A DNA stretch of 64,000 nt. Source: Margaritispora aquatica. Its lineage: Eukaryota; Ascomycota; Leotiomycetes; Helotiales; Discinellaceae. How positions within the stretch are numbered: position 1 is the stretch's first letter; every line of letters begins with the position of its first letter. Shown piece after piece: positions 57,231 to 64,000 of the stretch. The notes under the pieces were generated by a model that saw only the letters and a list, made by a program, of their open reading frames with translations, made no database searches and had not been told where the DNA came from. The position numbers and the translations under genes were made by a program. The stretch is taken from contig VJWN01000001.1 in assembly GCA_007644065.1 (NCBI GenBank), forward strand, positions 386,340 through 450,339, given 5' to 3'.

Positions 57231-58956
57231 ATGTCCGCGGAACAACTCAGAGCTCCTGGCAGCAAGCCAGGTGCCAATATGCTTTGGGGAGGAAGATTTA
57301 CAGGTTTGAGTCACCAAGTAAATAACCCGACTTTATACTAACTCGTTGATAGGCGGTCTTGACCCTCTTATGGTCTCTTACAATGAATCCATATACTTCG
57401 ATCGTGCTTTCCACTCCCAGGATATCCTTGGAAGCATTGCTTGGGCTCGTGCAAACCACAAGGCAGGAATTCTTACAGATGCCGAGTTCTCAGCCATTGA
57501 GTCTGGACTGAAAAAAGTCGAGGAGGAATGGGTTGCAGGCACATTCAAGATCATCCCCGGAGTTGATGAGGATATTCACACTGCCAATGAGAGACGATTG
57601 GGTGAGATTATTGGCAAGGACATTGGCGGCAAGCTACACACTGGCAGAAGTCGAAATGAGCAAGTTGCAACAGATATGCGATTGTGGTTGAGAGATGAGC
57701 TGAGGAAGATTGAAACCCATCTGATAGACTTCTTGAAGGTCATGACTGCTCGTGCAGAGAGCGAGATTGACCACATCATGCCAGGATACACCCATCTTCA
57801 ACGAGCACAACCTATTAGATGGAGTCATTGGATCCTTTCATATGCCATGGCCTTTGCTTCAGATCTAGAGAGATTGAGGGAGGTGATTGTGCGTGTGAAC
57901 CAGAGTACGTATCTAGAGCTTCATTATTTATTGTGGCTATTCTAACTCGATGTAGGCCCATTGGGAGCTGGTGCCCTTGCTGGAAATTGCTTCGGTGTTG
58001 ACAGAGAAGCAATGTCAAAGGAGCTTGGGTTTGATGGTCTGGTATGTACACGATAATCCTTTAGTGAGTCAATTGCTGACGATAGATCTCTAGTTGTGGA
58101 ATTCTATGGGAGCTGTGTCATCTCGAGATTTTGTCCTTGAAGCCATGCAGTGGGGAAGTTTCCTCATGACTCACATTTCTAGGCATGTATAATTGCGTTA
58201 CGAGGAATTGGACAAAGATGCTAACAATTATAGGTGGTCTGAGGATCTTATCATCTACTCCACTGGCGAGTTTAGCTTCGTCAAGCTTGCAGATGCCTAC
58301 TCCACTGGTAGCTCTTTGATGCCACAGAAGAAGAACCCTGATAGTTTGGAACTCCTCCGTGGAAAGTCTGGCCGAGCTTTTGGTCAAATGGCTGGTCTCC
58401 AAATGACAATCAAGGGTATTCCATCAACATACAACAAGGATCTCCAAGAGAGTGTTGAGCCAGTAAGCAATGTCCTTTCCTGTATGCATCTTTGCATTTG
58501 CTAATAGCTCTACAGATGTTGGATCATGTTAAGACTGTCTCTGACAGCATCCAAATTGCGTGTGGTGTACTCAGCACTTTGACAGTCAACCCAGAGAAGA
58601 TGAAGGCTTCCTTGGATCCTTTCATGCTGGTAAGTAGTTTCTACAATACTAAACTGCTCACAAGGCTAACAAAATACCAGGCTACTGATATTGCCGATTT
58701 CTTGGTCAAGAAGGGTGTTCCCTTCCGGGAGACCCACCACATTTCCGGACAGTGCGTTGCACATTCAGAAAAGACTGGAATCCCAATGAACGACATGACA
58801 TTTGAGGACTTCCAAAAAATCGACTCTCGATTCACCAAGGATATCCTAGAGTGCTTCGACTATGAGCACAGTGTTGAGATGCACTCGGCTATTGGTGGAA
58901 CTGCACGACAGAGTGTCCTGGGACAGGTGGAGATTTTGAAGAAGATGCTGCAATAA
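57231..58956 (+). CDS. ARG4: Argininosuccinate lyase
   Basis: Splits argininosuccinate into arginine and fumarate, the last step of arginine synthesis. Seven exons: 57231-57303, 57353-57904, 57956-58041, 58094-58182, 58234-58462, 58516-58629 and 58681-58956; total 472 aa, the normal size. Domain marks are MLWGGRFTG at the start, [49 protein letters not shown] and the fumarase-superfamily signature [12 protein letters not shown], with catalytic Ser294. C-terminal features are [15 protein letters not shown] and the ALGGS-like GGTARQSV. The join between exons 4 and 5 uses a GC donor (TCTAG/GCATGT) and restores MTHISRWSEDLI; the GT a few bases downstream would give a stop. Confidence 0.97.
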
Positions 58957-59488
58957 ATGAGCACGGGTAAACATAGATGAGCTTGAGTTCCTTAGAGATA
59001 GATGGCGTAGGAAAAGCATTGTATTTCTAGCTAGTCAGCGGCGTATACTTTTTTGTAATGAATGATATCCAAAGTCTGCGAATTCCAGATCTTCGATTTG
59101 TTTACAATATTCCTATCATGCCTTTCGATTCGGATGTTTAGTGCAACATACATCTCTGGCAAGTTCAAGACTGCAATAGATGTAATTGCTGGTGTTTCTA
59201 TCGAGTATCGATGAAACGTCATAGGCATGAGACTACGTATCAAGCGTTTTCCACCTCTTAGTTGAAAATCTATAATCTTCACCTTACATCCGGTACGTAG
59301 TCCATTCACAGTTGACAAGGAGATAAGAATCACAAAGATTCGGGGAAGGACCCCACGAAGAAATTTTATACTTAGGTTGAGACTTTCACCGTAAAGTTTA
59401 TGCCTTTTTATTTCTTCTCTATCATGCAAACTCGCTGCTGTATAGGTCAAAGGACAAACGAATTGCCTGTGCCTTCAGATTCGAGGAA

Positions 59489-61205
59489 TCAATGGAGCTT
59501 CTTTGCATTGAGGTCGCTTGCTTTCGAAGTCTTAAGTTGCTCTTGCTTTAACGTGTGGATTGAGAGAAGAACGTTGTTCAGCTGAGCAAAGAGGACTGTG
59601 TTCGATGCTTCTGTAGCTTCAACTTGCATGTTGTCGAAGAACTTGTTAGCCTCGTTGAGAATGTCGCTATTGAGTTGTTTAGCTTGCTCGAATTCCAACA
59701 AAATTTTGGTGGTGGTCCTGGATCTGCATGTCGCAGATATTTCGCCAGTTTCGCACCTCGGTCACTGATTTCTGATGTTCTGACATGCTGAGATGGGCCT
59801 TATGATTTGCGTCAAGTAGTTCTCGACGAGTTTGATAGAGTTGAGCACGTACAAGGTCTGCTTCTGCTAGTGTAGTAGATAAACATTCACTATGAGTTGC
59901 GAATTCTTGAACACTCTCCAGAGTTGTGGATGGAATATGCACGCTGATTCGGCCAATGCTCTCCTTGATCTGTTTATCGCTGTATCTGTTAGATTTTACC
60001 TTGTTAGCCCAAAGTCTTCAGGGGTTTGCACAGCTGGTATTGGTATCAGCATGCAGCTTCCGGAAGTTCATGACCCATTTTAAGTAGCACATCAAGTCCT
60101 GAGGTTTTGGCGATGTGATTTGCCATCTTTGAAAACAAAGCGATTGCTCGCCCTCTTGTCATGAGATCACTGTCGTGCTTATCTGGATTGGGTTGTTTAG
60201 GTTGTGAGAGTACAATTTGCTTTTGTTCTTTTGGTTCCTTCCCAAATATTTGCCACGCCAGTTTGCTGATACGTCCGCCTTTAACTTCCTGGTCAGGACT
60301 TGCCACTGGAACTGAATCAATGTCAAGCTCCAGACGTTTATTGATCGTGTTAGCCAGCCGAAGTTTTGCATCCAACTCCTCGACCTTAGCGGCGAGGAAA
60401 GAATTTTCCGCAACTACTGCTGCCATATCGCAGAGACTGTTAGACTCGTTTGTGGTAATGTTATTGTCAGAAGTGATCATTCTCTCAACACTTAGCATCC
60501 TACTAGTGTCAATAGATTGAGCGGAGAAAACAAGCAAGCTGAAATAACCTATGGAGTCTTTCGAACTCATGAGCATAGAACTCGCACAATTTTTCATAGC
60601 CGGAAATAGTCTCTTGTCGAGAAGTCCAATTTCTGACAAAATCATTGAGCTCCCTGGTGGTGAACTCCAGCAGGTCTTCCATGGCAGCACTTCTCCGGAA
60701 AAGCACGGCTGCCTCCATGCTTGTGAGCGCTACTGGTTCATTCCCAACTTTGAGGAAAGTAGATCGCTTCCCACCCGTGTGCAGCTTTTGTAGGCCACCG
60801 TTCAATATCTTTCCTACAAATTCCATGGCACGGTTCTTGGCACCTTGGAGAGTAAGTTCTGTTGACGTGACATGCGACTGCTTAGGACTCTCAACCACTT
60901 CCTTCGGTGTGAGGTATGAGAAGCAGGCGTCAAGATAAAGATGCGTTTGGTCTGACTGTTACTGTGTCAGAGTGTTCATGGGAAAAGTCAAATGCTGCTC
61001 ACGGAAATTTTGGCGTCCGATTCTGCTTAACTAGGAGGAGCTGCATAATTCTTACTCTTTTTCTTCCCCCATCGCAATGCGGTATTGACGGCGTCAAAGT
61101 CGCGCTTTTCTCCGCTTTTTTGTTCGATCTTGGACCACAAATGAGAAGAGAGTACTGAGAGGATCGAAGCAAGTTGTTTAATGGCTTTCAGCAAAGCAAG
61201 TCGAT
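59489..61205 (-). CDS. Unknown coiled-coil protein; 5' exons clear, 3' structure unresolved
   Basis: I do not recognise this gene. Three exons are well phased: 61205-61056 (RLALLKAIKQLASILSVLSSH ... TALRWGKKK), 60951-60549 (THLYLDACFSYLTPKEVV ... YEKLCEFYAHEFERLH) and 60502 down to about 60060 (SRMLSVERMITSDNN ... FSKMANHIAKTSGLDVLLKM). An earlier exon must exist, since 61205 follows a TCTTACAG acceptor, but I could not place it. Downstream, coiled-coil sequence continues (HIPSTTLESVQEFATHSECL, then QLYQTRRELLDANHKAHLS) and ends with LEFEQAKQLNSDILNEANKF to KKLH-stop at 59489. The joins near 60050 and near 59700 change frame without good splice sites. Either introns were missed or the 3' half is decaying. 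Confidence 0.5.
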
Positions 61206-62076
61206 CTGTAAGAGGAGTTCAATGGTCAAAGTTTGAAATTTTGTTGTGATGGAATGGTCTGGGAACGGAATGAAATTCACAGCTTTGGCAGCAATGTGAG
61301 CTTCAATACTGGTTGCTACACTCGTTTAGGTATTAGCTAGGGGGTGTAGATAAAAGTAAACTCGCTTTAGCACTAGTTACATCTCCAAGCCAGCTTTGTA
61401 TTGGAAGCTGTCTAGTTCCAAGTTGTTAAAGGCAGCATACTATCAGAGGACAAGCAAAGATAGCATAAAGTTATAGAAGTAATTCGCTCAAAGCATTGTT
61501 AGAGCAAAGCTGCTTGAAAGCAGCATCTCCTCAATGAGTGATTGCACTTGCAATAATCAACATGTGCTGGGCCAATACTGAAGAAGAAGACTATGTCAAA
61601 TACTGTCTGAAAGCCAAAAGACACCCAACCTAAACGGACATAATCACCTGACCTCTATAGAAGGTATATATACCTTAGGTAAGTTCAAATGACCGGCAAA
61701 GCAACATAGAAAAGGTCGGGTCCTTGGCCGCAGTATGAACTGCACACTTACAGCCGTTTCCTGAGTCAACTTGACTACGGTTTCTATTCCTTAACCTGGC
61801 GTCTTGATAGGAAGAAAATAGGTTTCGGAGTTTTTGTCTTTTTCAGTTCTTTTTCGACCTTTTAGTTCTGAATTTGCTTTTGATGCACTTTTGAGATAGA
61901 TAGCGAGGAGGGCTGTAAGTGCTGCAGCAAAACTTCAAGCAACAACAGCAGACCTTACAATAGATAGATCCAAATACCCATAATTTTACAATATTCCGAT
62001 ACATCTATATCTTCTGACACTGCTTGGTTGCCAGATCCAAACGCCCCCAATTGCTCACCCGCTATCCTTTCACATT
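61206..62076. other. Upstream region of the coiled-coil gene and bL32m 3' flank
   Basis: May contain the missing first exon(s) of the coiled-coil gene (a coding-like stretch IEAHIAAKA lies near 61290). A perfect 16-nt palindrome AAGGTATATATACCTT sits at 61661-61676. Confidence 0.4.
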
Positions 62077-62607
62077 TTATACATCCGCTGGCTTGTCTGC
62101 CGTGGTGGTTTTCATAGCTGGTGCCCTCAAATCTTGCTTGGCCTCTTGCCGGAGCTCTGCCGTGGTCTTTGTGATGAACATGCTCTTGATCTCTGAGGGC
62201 CAGTTAGCAACTGGACACTTGCCTATGTTCTCATAGCTCAACATACCATTGACACAATAAGGGCACAGAAGATGCGCTCTCTTCACATTCCCACAAGCTG
62301 AGCACTTATTCAAAGCTGTCACATCCTTCAATCCCTTTCCAGCCATCTGTCTCGTCCTCTTCTTCATGTGCGATGTCTTCTTCTTTGGCACAGCCTTCAA
62401 TATTGACTCCCATAATCCCTCGAGAAGTTGTGGGATATTGAGAGAGATGGCAGATGGGATTCCAATCGATAGCGATGGCAGCAACGGGAGGGCCAGTTGT
62501 CTTGAATAGAGAGTTGTGAATCTCGTCGTGCTTGAGGATGTTGCCGTAGTCAATCGCGGCAGAAAAGACGACAGTATCGATCGAGTTGTTACATGAGCGG
62601 CGGCCAT
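62077..62607 (-). CDS. MRPL32: Mitochondrial large-subunit ribosomal protein bL32m
   Basis: Intronless, 176 aa from ATG 62607. The first 70 residues are Ser/Thr/Arg-rich presequence. This matters because yeast MrpL32 is processed by the m-AAA protease to license ribosome assembly. The mature part starts near AVPKKKTSHMKKRTRQMAGKG and has the L32 zinc ribbon, Cys102/Cys105 and Cys115/Cys118 (CSACGNVKRAHLLCPYC). A C-terminal extension after NIGKCPVANWPSEIK is usual for fungi. The frame is open further upstream, but the extra 53 residues look non-coding. Divergent from the septin gene across 360 bp. Confidence 0.92.
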   Translation of the reverse strand: MAAAHVTTRSILSSFLPRLTTATSSSTTRFTTLYSRQLALPLLPSLSIGIPSAISLNIPQLLEGLWESILKAVPKKKTSHMKKRTRQMAGKGLKDVTALNKCSACGNVKRAHLLCPYCVNGMLSYENIGKCPVANWPSEIKSMFITKTTAELRQEAKQDLRAPAMKTTTADKPADV

Positions 62608-62967
62608 TATGACGGATAGTTGCAGGTCTTGTCCTCGTCGTTGAGGCTGGTGGCGATGACAATCGTTGATTATCGAATGCAATGATGTTCCAGTCCGGTA
62701 ATTTTGAAGCTTTTCGGTACCTGAGATTCTGTCTTGTGAGCTGGTGCAGGTACAGGGATTAAACATTCTAATCTCAATTGAGGCTAGTCCGCATGTGGTC
62801 GCTGCCCCTTCTCCTTTTTGGCAGCGCGATACTTTATTTTGCGGAGGATATTAGAGGTGCCCCTTCTATTTCTCTACCTCTCTCTCTACACCGCAAACAA
62901 TTCCTTTCTCACTTCTCACTCCCTACAAATCCAGACTTCATCTTTGAGTTTTTGAAGTTGTTGAGCA

Positions 62968-64000
62968 ATGGCAACTATGGACAGACATAATCCCCAACAA
63001 TCGGTTTTCCCTCGAAGCCACGTCGGTTTTGATAGCATCACATCGCAAATCGAGCGCAAACTGTTGAAACGTGGTTTCCAGTTCAATGTTATCTGTGTTG
63101 GTAAGTTGGCATTGTTTCAATATCTATTTCAAAAGTTTCTAATAATCTTGTAGGACAAACTGGTCTTGGAAAGTCAACGTTGATCAACACCATCTTCGCG
63201 TCACACCTGATCGATTCGAAAGGAAGACTTACACCCGATGAGCCAGTGAGATCCACTACTGAGATCCAGACCGTTTCGCACATCATTGAGGAGAATGGAG
63301 TTCGTCTGCGATTAAACATTGTCGACACACCAGGGTATGGCGATCAAGTCAACAACGACAGATGTTGGGACCCAATCGTCAAGTACATCAAGGACCAGCA
63401 CTCAGCATACCTCCGAAAGGAACTCACAGCTCAACGTGAGCGATACATCCAGGATACCCGTATTCACTGCTGCCTTTTCTTCATTCAACCATCTGGCCAT
63501 GCTCTGAAGCCAATCGATATTGTGGTTCTGAAGAAGCTCTCTGATGTTGTCAACGTTGTGCCTGTTATTGCCAAGTCAGACTCCTTGACTCTCGAGGAGC
63601 GAAGTGCGTTCAAGGCACGCATAAAGGAGGAGTTTGCATTCCATAACTTAAAGATGTACCCATACGATAACGATGAGTTTGACGAGGAAGAGCGAGCTTT
63701 GAATGCTCAGATCAAGGTTTGTGCTACCTCCTCCTAAATAATTTGTGCAACTCTGACAATTTACAGGACATTATCCCATTTGCTGTTGTCGGTTCTGAGA
63801 AGTCAATCATTGTTGGAGGCAAGCAGGTCCGTGGACGTCAAAACAGATGGGGTGTCATTAATGTTGAGGATGAGAACCACTGCGAGTTTGTGTACCTACG
63901 AAACTTCCTCACTCGTACCCACCTCCAGGACTTGATCGAAACCACATCACAGATCCACTACGAGACCTTCCGCGCCAAGCAATTGTTGGCACTGAAGGAG
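62968..64000 (+). CDS. Septin of the Cdc3/AspB class, 3' end cut by window edge
   Basis: Septins are GTP-binding proteins that build filaments at septa and hyphal tips. Exons 62968-63100, 63154-63716 and 63766 onward; about 310 residues are visible. The septin GTPase has the P-loop GQTGLGKST (45-53), the DTPGYGD G3 motif and a G4 reading AKSD (AKAD is common in relatives), followed by the septin-unique element (GVINVEDENHCEFVYLRNFL). The N-terminal HVGFDSITSQIERKLLKRGFQF is the polybasic alpha-0 segment. The missing C-terminus should carry the coiled coil. Assigned to the Cdc3/AspB group because the sequence closely resembles Aspergillus AspB as I remember it. Confidence 0.93.

Overview
The window is nuclear DNA of a filamentous ascomycete (Pezizomycotina; a Leotiomycete is my guess from protein flavour, not proven). 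The evidence is genes cut by short introns of roughly 45-60 bp with GTAAGT-like donors, CTAAC-like branch sites and CAG/TAG acceptors; fungal families such as ACH1, UFD2, SIW14, HLJ1, RTT106, IMA1 and a Cdc3/AspB septin; and a transposon carrying RIP-like decay. Exon chains were built by hand, and nearly every complete model below has a total length divisible by three.

The window has two parts. From 1 to about 11.6 kb lies an accessory, decaying region: the 5' two thirds of a STAND/NLR-type NTPase gene with an apparent frameshift (1-3419), a dead two-WSC-domain gene (about 5294-6200), a coiled-coil/acidic gene broken by several frameshifts (about 7640-8937), and a complete but stop-riddled Tc1/mariner element with terminal repeats and TA duplications (9323-10702), followed by a small hypothetical gene. 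From 12.2 kb to the end is ordinary housekeeping sequence with many divergent and convergent pairs.

Housekeeping order: ACH1 (-), NDC1 (-), PEP12-type syntaxin (+), RTT106 (-), a fungal hypothetical (-), polynucleotide kinase/phosphatase (-), a PPR protein (-) divergent from RSM25/mS23 (+), ALG14 (-) divergent from IMA1 (+), a SIW14-like phosphatase with a C-terminal membrane anchor (+), an AIM19-like protein (-) divergent from HLJ1 (+), UFD2 (+), a cyclase-family enzyme (+), a C2H2 protein (-), a large gene-poor stretch (48-53 kb), YVH1 (+), VFA1 (-) divergent from ARG4 (+), an unknown coiled-coil gene (-), bL32m (-) divergent from a CDC3/aspB septin (+) cut by the right edge.

Themes by function: nuclear envelope/pore (NDC1, IMA1), ER protein folding, glycosylation and degradation (HLJ1, ALG14, UFD2), mitochondria (ACH1, PPR protein, RSM25, bL32m, AIM19-like), endosome/vacuole traffic (PEP12, VFA1), and chromatin/DNA repair (RTT106, PNK). 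I see no secondary-metabolite cluster, CRISPR array, rRNA or convincing tRNA. The most interesting material is the decay zone at the left, and the NLR gene in particular.
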